From: Motiliproteus sp047633175
GTDB lineage: Bacteria; Pseudomonadota; Gammaproteobacteria; Pseudomonadales; Balneatricaceae
Direction of reading: 5' to 3'
NCBI GenBank assembly: GCA_047633175.1
Contig: JBLIEQ010000005.1
Coordinates: 1 to 64,000, forward strand
DNA: 64,000 nucleotides
Made by a program: the position numbers and the translations under genes. The notes beneath the pieces were generated by a model that was not told where the DNA came from, did no database searches, and was given only the letters and a program-made list of their open reading frames with translations. This document shows positions 8,829 to 18,530 of the stretch, one piece after another. The first letter of the stretch is position 1; the number at the start of each line of letters is the position of its first letter.

Positions 8829-9962
8829 TTAGCGGGGCTGCTGCAGCCGTTTAATCATCGCCGCCACCGTGCTCATCTGTATCGCGCCCTTATGGTAGAA
8901 GTCAGACCCCGTGTACCCCCAGAAATCCCAGCAGCCTTTAGGGTTGTAGGGGGAGACCTGTAGCTCGCTGCGGGAGCGGATCTGCGGGTAAAGCACGATG
9001 ATCTGATTACTGTCGGCCACTTCGTTGTAGCCGGCCGCATCATGGAAAAAAAGCTGATTGGTGTCGAACTCGGCGGCTGATTGCCTGCAACCATGAAAGA
9101 CGACATGAACAGCGCAGGATTGGCCCTGACAAGCCTCAGGGACGTAGGCGAAGGCGGTGTCTGCCAGAGCGGATATGGCTAGCCGGTCGGCGGCGACAAA
9201 TTCAGTCTGGTCGAACTCAACCAGCGCCCCCGTTAACGCCTGCGCATTGGGCTTGAGAGGACCATAGATCTGCTGGAGTATCTCTCGAGCCTGGTCATAG
9301 TCGCCACAGCGATTGATAAAGGGCGCTGCGTTCTGATCGCAGGCTGTTTCCACATTGTCAGAAATAAAGCCATGCTCGGCGTTGGCGAGATGGTCGTACT
9401 TAATCGCAGTGGCGGGGATTCCCGCAGAGAGATAAAAATCTTCGGCCTGGGTTACGACGCCTGAGGCCACGGTGCTATCGATATCACCGCTAAAGAGATA
9501 GATACGGTCATCGGTGAGATTGGCCAGAGGATCGATCAGTCCCTCGGCGGCTAGGGTACCGGCTTTCTTGGCCAGCTGTTCGCCATCGGGAAGCATAAAA
9601 TATTCACACCAGCTTACGAAGGGCCAGAATGCATATTTGCAGGGGTTCATGCAGGTGGTCGATGCGGTCAGCAGATAGGACTTAAACGCCGAGGTCGATG
9701 AGCCAGAGGCTTCATTGCCAGCACAAAAATAGGGACCGCCCGCAACGATCCCCGCACCCGCCAGGTTTTCAGAGAACGCGACATGGTACTGGGTGGCCAT
9801 AAAACCACCCGAGGAGATTCCCGAGACCGACGTCTGCTTCGAAAGTGCGGCTAAGCCAGGCAATGGGGATTCGGCGAAGACCGATGCCGATGCTAATATC
9901 GACACCCAGGTTAGCAGCGCCGTTAAGAGCGTCTGTTTCCAAAAAATACGCATAGTGTTCAT
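8829..9962 (-). CDS. Secreted PHB-depolymerase-like esterase
   Basis: 377 residues from the MNTMRIFWKQ start at 9962 (a second ATG is at 9953). A longer in-frame extension to 10040 would put charged residues ahead of the signal peptide and is unlikely. A signal peptide of about 33 residues ends near SVFAES. The mature part starts LPGLAALSKQTSVSGISSGGFMA, with the GxSxG nucleophile box (GISSG). It has a VVFHGCRQ motif typical of the polyhydroxybutyrate depolymerase/feruloyl esterase group and several cysteine pairs consistent with an extracytoplasmic enzyme. It probably hydrolyses short-chain polyhydroxyalkanoate or related esters outside the cell. No phaC or phasin gene lies nearby. The exact substrate is uncertain. 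Confidence 0.85.
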   Translation of the reverse strand: MNTMRIFWKQTLLTALLTWVSILASASVFAESPLPGLAALSKQTSVSGISSGGFMATQYHVAFSENLAGAGIVAGGPYFCAGNEASGSSTSAFKSYLLTASTTCMNPCKYAFWPFVSWCEYFMLPDGEQLAKKAGTLAAEGLIDPLANLTDDRIYLFSGDIDSTVASGVVTQAEDFYLSAGIPATAIKYDHLANAEHGFISDNVETACDQNAAPFINRCGDYDQAREILQQIYGPLKPNAQALTGALVEFDQTEFVAADRLAISALADTAFAYVPEACQGQSCAVHVVFHGCRQSAAEFDTNQLFFHDAAGYNEVADSNQIIVLYPQIRSRSELQVSPYNPKGCWDFWGYTGSDFYHKGAIQMSTVAAMIKRLQQPR

Positions 9963-10139
9963 CCATGATTCAAGTGAGCCGAGCCGCATCGCTGCGAGCG
10001 GGGAGGCCGGTTCGATCCGGTATCGAGAGAGGCCGCGCAAGAGTATGGCAGCAGAAGGGGGGCGGTGCAGAATATAGCGTGAATGTCTAAGCGCTTGGCT
10101 GGAACAAGCCGGGGACGGGAGCCTGCCGGATCGGGCGTG

Positions 10140-10577
10140 CTACCGGGGCTGTTGCGGTCGCATATCATTCATTCGGATATCATACCCCTGCAGCTTATAG
10201 CGACGGTAGTTGGCACGGGTCGCAGCCAGGATCTCAGGCTGCTGGATAACGACTTCGATAATACGATCAAAGCTGAGTGCGGCGTCGGTCACCTCAAGTT
10301 CAAGGTTGATAAAGACATCACGGTGTCCGGGCAGGCTGTCACCGTAACCGATTTCGATCACATCATCGAGTTGTTCCGCGATCAGGCTGTGGGGCAGAAA
10401 TGCATCCCCCCGGAACTCCCACAGCCACTCATCCAGTTGCCTGGCACTGGCTTCATCACCCGTACGCACATAGATCCGATGTCCCAGACCGTACACTTTC
10501 TCCAGTATCTTGCAGAGAAAGTGACGGCGGGCTTGAGGATCGTCCGCGGCTAAGATGTAGAAGTCGCTGCGGGACAT
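10140..10577 (-). CDS. holC: DNA polymerase III chi subunit
   Basis: 145 residues matching HolC: an N-terminal MSRSDFYIL strand, a KILEKVYGLGHRIYVRT stretch near 23-40, LDEWLWEFRGDAFLPHSL near 48-65 and a LSFDRIIEVV stretch near 102-111. Chi links the clamp loader to SSB at the replication fork. It starts 3 nt after the pepA stop, so it is translated from the pepA transcript; pepA-holC adjacency is standard in gammaproteobacteria. valS, the usual next gene, is absent here. Confidence 0.95.
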   Translation of the reverse strand: MSRSDFYILAADDPQARRHFLCKILEKVYGLGHRIYVRTGDEASARQLDEWLWEFRGDAFLPHSLIAEQLDDVIEIGYGDSLPGHRDVFINLELEVTDAALSFDRIIEVVIQQPEILAATRANYRRYKLQGYDIRMNDMRPQQPR

Positions 10578-10580
10578 CGG

Positions 10581-12134
10581 TTAGTCGTTGCTGCCGTGAA
10601 CGTCGCAGCCAGGATCTTTGCACTCAGTCTCGCTGAGGTCTTCGGTCTCAGTCGCCAGATCGATCAGATACTGGGTGAGAAGAGGTACGCAGCGACCCGT
10701 GGCGCCCTTCTGCTTGCCGCTGACCCAGGCGGTACCTGCGATATCCAGGTGTGCCCAGGCGAACTTCTTGGCAAAACGCGACAGGAAGCAGGCCGCGGTG
10801 ATGGAGCCGGCGGGGCGACCACCGATATTGGCGATATCGGCGAAGTTGCTGTCCAGTTGCTCCTGATACTCATCCCACAGGGGTAGCGGCCAGGCGCGGT
10901 CGGTGCTGTAGTCAGAAGCCGCCAGAATCTTGGTGGCAAGGGCTTCGTTGTTACTCAGCAGAGCACTGGTCTGGTGGCCCAAGGCGATAATGCAGGCGCC
11001 GGTCAGGGTGGCGATATCGATAACACTGGCGGGTTCAAAACGCTCGGCGTAGGTCAGGGCGTCGCAGAGTACTAGGCGGCCTTCGGCATCGGTATTGAGG
11101 ATCTCAACGGTTTGCCCTGACATCGTGGTGACGATGTCGCCGGGCTTGGTCGCGAAGCCACTGGGCATGTTTTCCGCGGCGGCGATGATCGCCACGACGT
11201 TAAGGTCAAGCCCCATTTCGGCGATAGCAGTCATGGTGCCCATGACGCTGGCGGCACCGCACATGTCGTACTTCATCTCGTCCATAGAGGCGCCCGGCTT
11301 GAGACTGATACCACCCGAATCGAAGGTGATCCCCTTGCCGACCAATACATGCGGTTTGCTGTCTGCAGCTTCGGCGCCGTTATAGGTCAAGACGATAAGC
11401 TGCGCCTGCTGTTCAGAGCCTGCCGCCACGGACAGGAAGGCACCCATGCCAAGCTCTTCCATCTCGGCTTCGCCCAGCACCTCGAGCGTGAAACAGTCGT
11501 AATCATCCGCCAGCGCCTTAGCCTGCTCAGCCAGATAGGTGGGGGTGCAGATGTTGCCAGGCAGGTTGCCCAGATCGCGCGCGGTGGCCACGCCGTTGGC
11601 AATTGCCGAGCCATCGAGGATGGCGATCTCGCCGATCTCAACATCGTCTTCATCGAGTACGATCTGGATGGTTTCAAATTCAACCTGATCCGAGGGTTTG
11701 CTCTTTAACTGATCGAATTGATAGAGCCCGGCCGCCAGAGTCTCCGTAAGGATGCGGCTGCGCCAATAGCAATCGCGATTCATAACGGCGCTGTCGTCAA
11801 ACGCGACCGCAAATTCGTCGATGCGAATCGCCTTGATAGCGTTTAGTGCGGCGGCAACGACTTTTTTAAAGTTGCTGTCATTACGTTGATCGGCCTTGCC
11901 GAGTCCGACCAGCAGTACGCGCTTAGCGGTGATCCCCGCAAGCTGTTGCAGTAACAGGCAGTCACCGCTCTTACCACGAATATCACCAGCATTGATGACC
12001 GTGCTCAGATAGCCGTCACTGGCGTTGTCGAGCTGCTGCGCGGCAGCCGAAAGTTCACCACCTTCACCGATACCGACCACCAGGCAGGCGCTGGTTAACT
12101 GGCTCAACTCTTCACTTGAAATCTGAAATTCCAT
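10581..12134 (-). CDS. pepA: Leucyl aminopeptidase (cytosol aminopeptidase, M17)
   Basis: 517 residues from the ATG at 12134. This start is preferred over the in-frame ATG at 12152 because a GGAG lies six bases upstream and the family begins M-E/D-F. The C-terminal catalytic domain carries the metal-binding signatures VGKGITFDSGGISLKPG and NTDAEGRLVL, with the catalytic lysine and arginine in these loops. The enzyme removes N-terminal residues and, as the XerA/CarP-type protein, can also bind DNA. The short cysteine-containing C-terminal tail (ETECKDPGCDVHGSND) is an unusual extension. It is divergent from lptF and followed directly by holC. Confidence 0.96.
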   Translation of the reverse strand: MEFQISSEELSQLTSACLVVGIGEGGELSAAAQQLDNASDGYLSTVINAGDIRGKSGDCLLLQQLAGITAKRVLLVGLGKADQRNDSNFKKVVAAALNAIKAIRIDEFAVAFDDSAVMNRDCYWRSRILTETLAAGLYQFDQLKSKPSDQVEFETIQIVLDEDDVEIGEIAILDGSAIANGVATARDLGNLPGNICTPTYLAEQAKALADDYDCFTLEVLGEAEMEELGMGAFLSVAAGSEQQAQLIVLTYNGAEAADSKPHVLVGKGITFDSGGISLKPGASMDEMKYDMCGAASVMGTMTAIAEMGLDLNVVAIIAAAENMPSGFATKPGDIVTTMSGQTVEILNTDAEGRLVLCDALTYAERFEPASVIDIATLTGACIIALGHQTSALLSNNEALATKILAASDYSTDRAWPLPLWDEYQEQLDSNFADIANIGGRPAGSITAACFLSRFAKKFAWAHLDIAGTAWVSGKQKGATGRCVPLLTQYLIDLATETEDLSETECKDPGCDVHGSND

Positions 12135-12306
12135 AACTGCTCCACGAGACATCGTCTGGGCTTTAAGGGATAATGCCGCCGACTCGAAAGGTATTCGAAC
12201 CGGCAGATCAATCGCCGAGAGTGTACGATAATTTTTCCTCGTTTGCAGGGCTCATCCACAGGCTTTGTGTAATCAATCTTTACGTCAATGAGAGGATCGC
12301 CCCTCG

Positions 12307-13434
12307 GTGATTATTTTTCGCTACCTCACCAGGGAGGTGCTGGTCAGTATGAGCGCCGTCACCGGCGTGTTGTTACTTATCATCATGAGCGGCCGCTTTA
12401 TCAAATATCTGACCAATGCCGCTGAGGGTCAGTTGTCTGTCGACATCCTATTACTGCTGATCAGCTATAGAATCCCGGGCTTCCTCGAGCTGATTCTACC
12501 CCTGGGGCTGTTCCTGGGCATCCTGCTCTCCTACGGCCGGCTCTACCTGGATAATGAGATCACCACGCTCAGCGCCTGTGGCATCAGTGATAAGCGCTTG
12601 CAGTGGATGACCCTGGGGCCTGGCCTTATGGTGGCTGTGTTGGTGGCCTGCCTCAGTTTTTGGGTTACCCCCTGGGGTGCCGGGCAGGTTAAAAATATGC
12701 TTAACCAGCAGGAATCGATGACCGAGTTCGATGTGCTGGTCGAAGGGCGGTTTCAGAAATTGCCCACCAAGGGTCGGGTCTCCTATGTGGGCGAGCTGAC
12801 TAATAATCGCACCGAGCTACTGGATATTTTTCTCTCCGAGCAGATAAAAACGCGCAACGGAAACCAGCTCGGCATCGTCGTCGCCGAGTCGGGACGCCAA
12901 TACAGGGATCAAAACACGGGCAGTCGTTTCCTGCTGCTTAAAAATGGCTATCGCTATGAAGGTGTGCCGGGGCAAGCCGATTTCCGGATGATCAGTTTCG
13001 AGGAGTATGGCGTTCGCCTGCAGGAGTCCCAGGTGCGTGAGCAGGTGACCGAAGTAGAAGTCTTACCCACGATCGAGCTGTGGCGAAACGAGGGTTATAA
13101 ATACCGCGCTCAGCTGCACTGGCGTGTGTCGCTACCGATCCTGTGCATTATGGTGGTGCTGTTGGCGGTGCCGTTGAGCAAAGTCAGCCCGCGTCAGGGA
13201 CGCTATTCCCGGCTGTTACCCTCGATTCTTATCTATCTGACCTATCTGACGCTGCTGGCGAGCGCGCGCAGCGGCATGGATGAGGGCGAACCCGGGGCGG
13301 TGCTACGTTTCTGGTCGGTTCATCTGTTGTTTGCCTTTCTGGCCTTCAATCTGCACTTTACCGGTCGGTTCTGGCGTCGTTTGTTGAGCCTTGGCTGGCT
13401 CTGGTTGCCGATACCGGGAAGGAGTGTCAAATGA
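12307..13434 (+). CDS. lptF: LPS export permease LptF
   Basis: 375 residues: three N-terminal transmembrane helices, a large periplasmic beta-jellyroll (about 120-270) and three C-terminal helices, as in LptF/LptG. MIIFRYLTREVL is the typical start. The GTG at 12307 is preceded by AGAGGA. With LptG and LptB2 it extracts lipopolysaccharide from the inner membrane and passes it to LptC. The stop overlaps the lptG start by 4 nt (ATGA at 13431-13434), indicating translational coupling. Confidence 0.96.
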   Translation: MIIFRYLTREVLVSMSAVTGVLLLIIMSGRFIKYLTNAAEGQLSVDILLLLISYRIPGFLELILPLGLFLGILLSYGRLYLDNEITTLSACGISDKRLQWMTLGPGLMVAVLVACLSFWVTPWGAGQVKNMLNQQESMTEFDVLVEGRFQKLPTKGRVSYVGELTNNRTELLDIFLSEQIKTRNGNQLGIVVAESGRQYRDQNTGSRFLLLKNGYRYEGVPGQADFRMISFEEYGVRLQESQVREQVTEVEVLPTIELWRNEGYKYRAQLHWRVSLPILCIMVVLLAVPLSKVSPRQGRYSRLLPSILIYLTYLTLLASARSGMDEGEPGAVLRFWSVHLLFAFLAFNLHFTGRFWRRLLSLGWLWLPIPGRSVK

Positions 13435-14492
13435 AGCTGTTGGATCGGTACATCGGCAAGACAGTGCTGTTCTCCTGTCTGATCGTCTTGTTGGCGATCA
13501 TCGGCCTGGATACGCTGTTCTCCTTTGTCGATGAACTGAAAAAATTAAGTGACCGCTACACGCTCGATATCGCGATACGCTATGTGTTGCTCTCTGTTCC
13601 CGGCAGCATTTATGAATTCATACCGCTCTCTTCTCTGGTGGGCTGTTTGATAGGTCTGGGGCTGCTGGCCAGTAGTTCGGAGTTAACAGTGATGCGGGCG
13701 GCCGGTGTGAGTAAATTTCGTATCGTACTGGCGGTGAGTCGTCCGGTCATCTTGCTGGTGGTATTGGCAGGCTTGATTGGTGAGTTTGTGGTGCCGATTA
13801 CCGGTCAGCAGGCGACGATAGAGCGCGCTAAGGCGCATAGCGGCGACAGAGCGGCAGGCACCCAGTACGGTGTCTGGCACCGCGAAGGCGATTGGGTGAT
13901 GCATTTCAACGCGATTGAGCGTGATGGTACGGTGCATGGCCTGACACTGTATGAATTTAATGCAGAGCGGCAGCTGATCGCCTCAGGCTTTGCCAAAAAA
14001 GCACTCTATCAGCAGGGGTACTGGCAGCTTAAAGACCTAAGCACAACCTATTTTGAAGGTGACCGGATTCGGGTGGAGATTCGGGACGATGCGCGCTGGG
14101 ATTCCGAGTTAAGACCGGAGTTGCTGGAATTGTTGTCGATGGAGCCTCATGATATGTCGATCGAAGGGTTATATAATTTCAACCAGTATATGAATACTCA
14201 GCACCTCAAGGCGGCGACTCATCAGTTAGCGTTCTGGAGCAAGTTGCTGCAGCCGCTGTCCATTTTTTCTCTGGTGCTGGTCGCGGTCTCGTTTGTGTTC
14301 GGGTCACTGCGTTCGGTCACGATGGGGCAGCGGGTGCTGGTCGGGATTCTGGTCGGTCTGGTGTTTAAATTCAGTCAGGATCTGCTGGGGCCTGCCAGCA
14401 CGGTTTACGGTTTTTCGCCGTTGGTGGCTATCCTGTCGCCCATCGTTATCTGCGTCCTGGCGGGTAGTTGGATGTTGAGCCGGGGTCGATAG
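13431..14492 (+). CDS. lptG: LPS export permease LptG
   Basis: 353 residues beginning MKLLDRYIGKTVL, the LptG signature, with DTLFSFVDEL near 28-37 and the two blocks of three transmembrane helices around a periplasmic domain. It is the partner of LptF in the Lpt ABC exporter. It starts inside the lptF stop codon. It is the second gene of the pair, followed 35 nt later by a thioesterase gene. Confidence 0.96.
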   Translation: MKLLDRYIGKTVLFSCLIVLLAIIGLDTLFSFVDELKKLSDRYTLDIAIRYVLLSVPGSIYEFIPLSSLVGCLIGLGLLASSSELTVMRAAGVSKFRIVLAVSRPVILLVVLAGLIGEFVVPITGQQATIERAKAHSGDRAAGTQYGVWHREGDWVMHFNAIERDGTVHGLTLYEFNAERQLIASGFAKKALYQQGYWQLKDLSTTYFEGDRIRVEIRDDARWDSELRPELLELLSMEPHDMSIEGLYNFNQYMNTQHLKAATHQLAFWSKLLQPLSIFSLVLVAVSFVFGSLRSVTMGQRVLVGILVGLVFKFSQDLLGPASTVYGFSPLVAILSPIVICVLAGSWMLSRGR

Positions 14493-14527
14493 CCCAGATT
14501 TCTTACTAACGCGTTATACGAGGGTGA

Positions 14528-14941
14528 ATGATGGTTTCTAAGCAGCAGATGATCGATTTTCTGAAGGCAGAGTTTCCCCAGAGTGAGTGCATCGTCGAGG
14601 CGGTAGGGGGTCGGGCTGCCACGATTCGGCATCGCATCGGCGTCAACGAACTTCGTCCCGGAGGCACGGTGTCGGGTCCGGTGATGATGACCGTGGCGGA
14701 TGTCGCGCTCTATGTCGCCATCCTGGGTGAAATCGGGCTGGTAGCGCTGGCGGTGACCACCAACCTGAATATCAACTTCCTCAGAAAGCCCGCCGCCGAC
14801 AGGGATCTTATCGGTGTCTGTCGTCTGATAAAACTCGGCAGAACCCTGGCGATCGGTGAGGTGACCCTCTACTCAGAAGGCAGTGAAGAGCCCGTCGCCC
14901 ACGCGGTGGGCACCTATTCTATTCCGCAAATTGTAGGTTAG
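14528..14941 (+). CDS. PaaI-type hot-dog thioesterase
   Basis: 137 residues with the hot-dog fold pattern of the PaaI family: RPGGTVSGPVMMTVADVALY near 43-62 and a VTTNLNINFLRKP strand near 78-90. It would hydrolyse acyl- or aryl-CoA thioesters. The start is the first of two ATGs at 14528/14531, downstream of GAGGGTGA. It follows lptG with a 35-nt gap. The substrate is unknown. A REP cluster begins immediately after the stop. Confidence 0.85.
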   Translation: MMVSKQQMIDFLKAEFPQSECIVEAVGGRAATIRHRIGVNELRPGGTVSGPVMMTVADVALYVAILGEIGLVALAVTTNLNINFLRKPAADRDLIGVCRLIKLGRTLAIGEVTLYSEGSEEPVAHAVGTYSIPQIVG

Positions 14942-14945
14942 GCTT

Positions 14946-15080
14946 GTAGGACGGACTCGTAGGATGGACTCGAGGGACGGACTCGTAGGTCGGACTCGTA
15001 GGTCGGACTTTAGTCCGACGCAGGGAGCTCCTTGCTAACTTTGTCGGACTACTTTCTACCCACAAAACGCCGACCTACAG
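14946..15080 (+). repeat. REP cluster with 13-bp head amplification
   Basis: Four degenerate 13-bp units of the form GTAGGTCGGACTC (14946, 14959, 14972, 14985) lead into a full GTAG plus GTCGGAC-TTTA-GTCCGAC element at 14998-15019. An inverted tail follows (GTCGGACTACTTTCTACCCA through CCGACCTAC, about 15043-15078). The same head-plus-inverted-tail arrangement recurs at six other places in the window. It sits between convergent genes. Confidence 0.85.
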
Positions 15081-15085
15081 GGGGC

Positions 15086-15526
15086 CTATTTCCTTCGCGG
15101 AGGCAGCTGCACCATGCGGGAGTCGGAATAGCGGTCGTGCCAGCTGAGCTGTTGCTTATCGAACAGCATCCACCAGAAACCGGCACCCAGACAGAGCAGG
15201 GAGGCACCGGCGGTGAAAAAGCGCAGCAGCGCCTGCATGCCGCTGATTAAACGGCCATCATCGGTCTGCACCCGCAGGCGCCAGGCGACCATGCCCACCG
15301 TCTGGCCCTTCCAGGTCCAGAACAACGCGAAGTACCCAAAGGTCGCCAGAAACAGGACGCTTTTTAAGACCGGTCCCTGTACCTGCTCCCCATCGTTGAG
15401 CGCTACCGCGATAAGGGTGACGAACAGCCACAGGGCACCCAGCATCAGAAAGTCGTAGAACATCGCGGCCAGGCGCTTAGGCAGAGAGGCGGGGGCAAGG
15501 ACGGTGGTAGGTTGCGGCTGGATCAT
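15086..15526 (-). CDS. RDD-family membrane protein
   Basis: 146 residues with the RDD pattern: LPKRLAAMFYDFLMLGALWL (R..D in the first helix) near 17-36, and GQTVGMVAWRLRV near 74-86, with three to four hydrophobic helices. RDD proteins are small membrane proteins of mostly unknown function, and some act as Na+(Li+, K+)/H+ antiporters. Its stop abuts the REP cluster. Confidence 0.88.
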   Translation of the reverse strand: MIQPQPTTVLAPASLPKRLAAMFYDFLMLGALWLFVTLIAVALNDGEQVQGPVLKSVLFLATFGYFALFWTWKGQTVGMVAWRLRVQTDDGRLISGMQALLRFFTAGASLLCLGAGFWWMLFDKQQLSWHDRYSDSRMVQLPPRRK

Positions 15527-15609
15527 AAACGCTCGAAGGTATCGGTTTAAAGGCGGGCCATATTAACCTGAATTCCCCGCCGCTGCAGTAGCCGTTACTC
15601 GGTTAAGAG

Positions 15610-16515
15610 CTAGCCGCGCGCCCGCGCCACCTTGGAACGGGTCTCACGATCCAGCTGGCCCATGATGTAGTTGCCGGTGTCGATCAGCTTATCCAGATCG
15701 ATACCGGTCTCTATCCCCATGCCGTGCAGCATATAGATCACATCCTCGCTGGCGACATTGCCGGAGGCGCCCTTGGCATAGGGGCAGCCGCCGAGTCCTG
15801 CGACCGAGCTGTCGATCACCGCCAGCCCCTCCTCGAGTACCGCCAGCAGGTTGGAGAGCGCCTGACCGTAGGTATCGTGGAAATGCGCGGCCAGCCGGGT
15901 CATCGGAATATCCCGCGCCACCGCCTCCAGCATTCGTTTGGCCTTGAGGGGCGTGCCGGTGCCGATGGTATCCCCCAGGGAGATCTCGTAGCAGCCCATC
16001 TGGTACAGGGTGTTGGCGACCTTGGCCACCTTCTGTGGGGCGATCTCGCCCTCATAGGGGCAACCCAGCACGGTCGAGACATAACCACGGACGCGGATGT
16101 TTTCGGCCTGGGCACGCGCCATGACCGCCTCGAAGCGCTTGAGGCTCTCGGCGACCGAGCAGTTGATGTTTTTCTGGGAGAAGCTTTCGGAGGCGGCGCC
16201 GAACACCGCGACCTCTTTAACGCCCGCCTCGATGGCCGCTTCCAGGCCTTTAAGATTGGGCGTCAGGGCCGCATAGGTGACCCCGGGTTGGGGCCGGATA
16301 CCGGTCATCACTGCCAGGGCGTCGCCCATCTGCGGGACCCATTTGGGTGAGACGAAGCTGGCCGCCTCTATATAGCGGACTCCGGCCTGTTCCAGGCGCC
16401 GTATCAGTTCCAGTTTGACGGCGGTGGCGACCATTTCGCCAGACTCATTCTGCAGTCCGTCGCGGGCGCCGACCTCGACGATACGCACCTGCTTGGGTAG
16501 TCCGGAGAGCAACAT
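15610..16515 (-). CDS. liuE: Hydroxymethylglutaryl-CoA lyase
   Basis: 301 residues of the HMGL-like TIM-barrel family. It shows the VRIVEVGARDGLQNE catalytic start near 9-23, the LGDTIGTGTP metal-binding region near 180-189, and the LGGCPYAKGASGNVASEDV active-site cysteine motif near 240-258. It cleaves HMG-CoA to acetoacetate and acetyl-CoA, the last step of the leucine/isovalerate pathway. Its ATG overlaps the liuD stop by one base, so it is the last gene of the liuBCDE operon. Confidence 0.96.
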   Translation of the reverse strand: MLLSGLPKQVRIVEVGARDGLQNESGEMVATAVKLELIRRLEQAGVRYIEAASFVSPKWVPQMGDALAVMTGIRPQPGVTYAALTPNLKGLEAAIEAGVKEVAVFGAASESFSQKNINCSVAESLKRFEAVMARAQAENIRVRGYVSTVLGCPYEGEIAPQKVAKVANTLYQMGCYEISLGDTIGTGTPLKAKRMLEAVARDIPMTRLAAHFHDTYGQALSNLLAVLEEGLAVIDSSVAGLGGCPYAKGASGNVASEDVIYMLHGMGIETGIDLDKLIDTGNYIMGQLDRETRSKVARARG

Positions 16516-18530
16516 TATTTGGTCTCCTGTACTGATGTCGATGCGGTTGCCGCCAGAGGCTCGAGTGCCAGCAGTTCGACGCCATCACTGACTTGATCGC
16601 CAGGCTTGAAGAACAGCGCGCTGACGGTGCCGGCGAACGGGGCGCGAATGGTCTGCTCCATCTTCATCGCCTCGATCACCACCAGCCCCTCTCCGGCCTC
16701 GACCTGAGTGCCGACCGTCTTGAGGACCGCCACCAGGGTGCCGGTCATCGGCGCCTTGAGTGAACCCTGCTGGCCGCTGTCGGAGGTATCGTGAACCTCG
16801 ACCAGACGCTGACATTCGAACTGTAGACTATCGTGGAACAGGGTGATCGTCTCGTCCTGTTGAAATACCGCCACCGAGAACTGGTGACCATTGAGGGTGG
16901 CGTTAAGGCGATCGCTATGGAGTTCGCCGTTGACCTGGAACTCCGCCTCGCCGACCCTGATCAGGTAGCCGTGGTCGGATTCGGTGACCGTGACGTTGTG
17001 GGTGGTATCGGCATGAGTCAGTGCATAGGGGTAGGCGTATTGACTGTTCAGACGAAAGCTATTGAGGCGATTGAAGGGCGAACTAGGATCGCGGGGATTC
17101 ACCGCCATGGCCTTGCGTGCCAGGGTCAGGTAGCAGGCGCTTAGGGCGATGTAGCGACAGGCATCGATCTCGCTCTTACCGAACAGCTGGTCATGATGAC
17201 GTTCGATAAAACCGGTATCGACATCGAAGGCCTTGAAGCTTTTGCTACCCGCTAGCTTAGCCAGGAAACCCAGGTTGGTCTTGACCCCGCAGATGCGGTA
17301 ATCCTCCAGCGCCTGCTGTAGCCGTCGCAACGCCAGGTCCCGGTCCTCGTCCCAGACGATCAGCTTGGCGATCATGGGATCGTAAAAATGGCTGATCAGA
17401 TCGCCTTCGATCACGCCGGTATCCACGCGTACATAACGACTCTCGACCGGGGTGCGCAGGTAGTTGAGGCGGCCCGTGGCGGGCATAAAATCGGTATCGG
17501 GATCCTCGGCATAGATGCGCACCTCCAGCGAATGGCCACGCAGGACCACCGCAGCCTGAGTCAGCGGTAGTTCCTGGCCTGCCGCGACACGCAGCTGCCA
17601 TTCGACCAGATCCTGACGGGTGATCAGCTCTGTGACTGGATGCTCGACCTGCAGCCGGGTGTTCATCTCCATAAAGTAGAAGCTGCCGTCCTCGTCATAG
17701 AGGAATTCGACCGTTCCGGCGCCGACATAGTCGATCGCCTGGGCGGCTTGTACCGCCGTTTCGCCCATCGCCTTACGGATCTCGGCGGGGATGTTCGGCG
17801 CCGGTGCCTCTTCGATCACCTTCTGGTGGCGACGCTGTACCGAGCAGTCGCGGTCACCCAGATACACGCCGTTGCCGTAGCGGTCGCAGAACACCTGAAT
17901 CTCGACATGGCGCGGCTTGGTCAGGTACTTCTCGACCAGCAGGTCGCCGTTGTTGAAGCTGCTTTCGCCCTCGCGCTTGGCACCATCGAAGGCCTCATCG
18001 AACTCCGATTCCTGCCAGACCACCCGCATCCCCTTGCCTCCACCGCCGGCAACGGCCTTGAGCAGTACGGGATAGCCGCAGCGGCCCGCCTGCGCCTTGA
18101 TTAGCGCGCGATCCTGATCGTCACCGTGATAGCCGGGCACCAGCGGTACGTCGGCTGCTGCCATAATGGTCTTGGCGGCGCTCTTGGAGCCCATCGCTTC
18201 GATAGCACCAATGGGCGGGCCGATAAACACCAGACCATTATCGGCCAGGGACTTGGCAAACTCGGCATTCTCGGACAAAAAGCCGTAACCTGGGTGCACG
18301 GCCTGAGCACCGGTCAGTCGGGCGGCGGCGATGATCTTGTCGATCCGCAGGTAGCTCTCACGGCTCGGGGCGGGCCCCAGCAGCACAGCCTCATCGGCCA
18401 GCGCCACATGCCGGGCATTACGGTCGGCTTCGGAGTAGACCGCCACGCATTTAATGCCCATTCGATGAGCAGTCTGGATAATCCGGCAGGCGATCTCACC
18501 CCGATTAGCGATCAGAATTTTGTTAAACAT
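16515..18530 (-). CDS. liuD: Methylcrotonyl-CoA carboxylase, biotin-containing alpha subunit
   Basis: 671 residues. It has a biotin carboxylase domain (about 1-450: ILIANRGEIACRII start, GYGFLSENAEFA near 81-92, glycine-rich AGGGGKGMRVV near 163-173), a linker domain, and a biotinyl domain whose EAMKM motif places the biotinylated lysine near residue 623. With LiuB it carboxylates 3-methylcrotonyl-CoA to 3-methylglutaconyl-CoA. The start at 18530 has GGAG at good spacing. A 49-bp copy of this start region lies upstream at 18639-18687 and makes a short upstream ORF that ends inside the liuD start region. Confidence 0.96.
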   Translation of the reverse strand: MFNKILIANRGEIACRIIQTAHRMGIKCVAVYSEADRNARHVALADEAVLLGPAPSRESYLRIDKIIAAARLTGAQAVHPGYGFLSENAEFAKSLADNGLVFIGPPIGAIEAMGSKSAAKTIMAAADVPLVPGYHGDDQDRALIKAQAGRCGYPVLLKAVAGGGGKGMRVVWQESEFDEAFDGAKREGESSFNNGDLLVEKYLTKPRHVEIQVFCDRYGNGVYLGDRDCSVQRRHQKVIEEAPAPNIPAEIRKAMGETAVQAAQAIDYVGAGTVEFLYDEDGSFYFMEMNTRLQVEHPVTELITRQDLVEWQLRVAAGQELPLTQAAVVLRGHSLEVRIYAEDPDTDFMPATGRLNYLRTPVESRYVRVDTGVIEGDLISHFYDPMIAKLIVWDEDRDLALRRLQQALEDYRICGVKTNLGFLAKLAGSKSFKAFDVDTGFIERHHDQLFGKSEIDACRYIALSACYLTLARKAMAVNPRDPSSPFNRLNSFRLNSQYAYPYALTHADTTHNVTVTESDHGYLIRVGEAEFQVNGELHSDRLNATLNGHQFSVAVFQQDETITLFHDSLQFECQRLVEVHDTSDSGQQGSLKAPMTGTLVAVLKTVGTQVEAGEGLVVIEAMKMEQTIRAPFAGTVSALFFKPGDQVSDGVELLALEPLAATASTSVQETK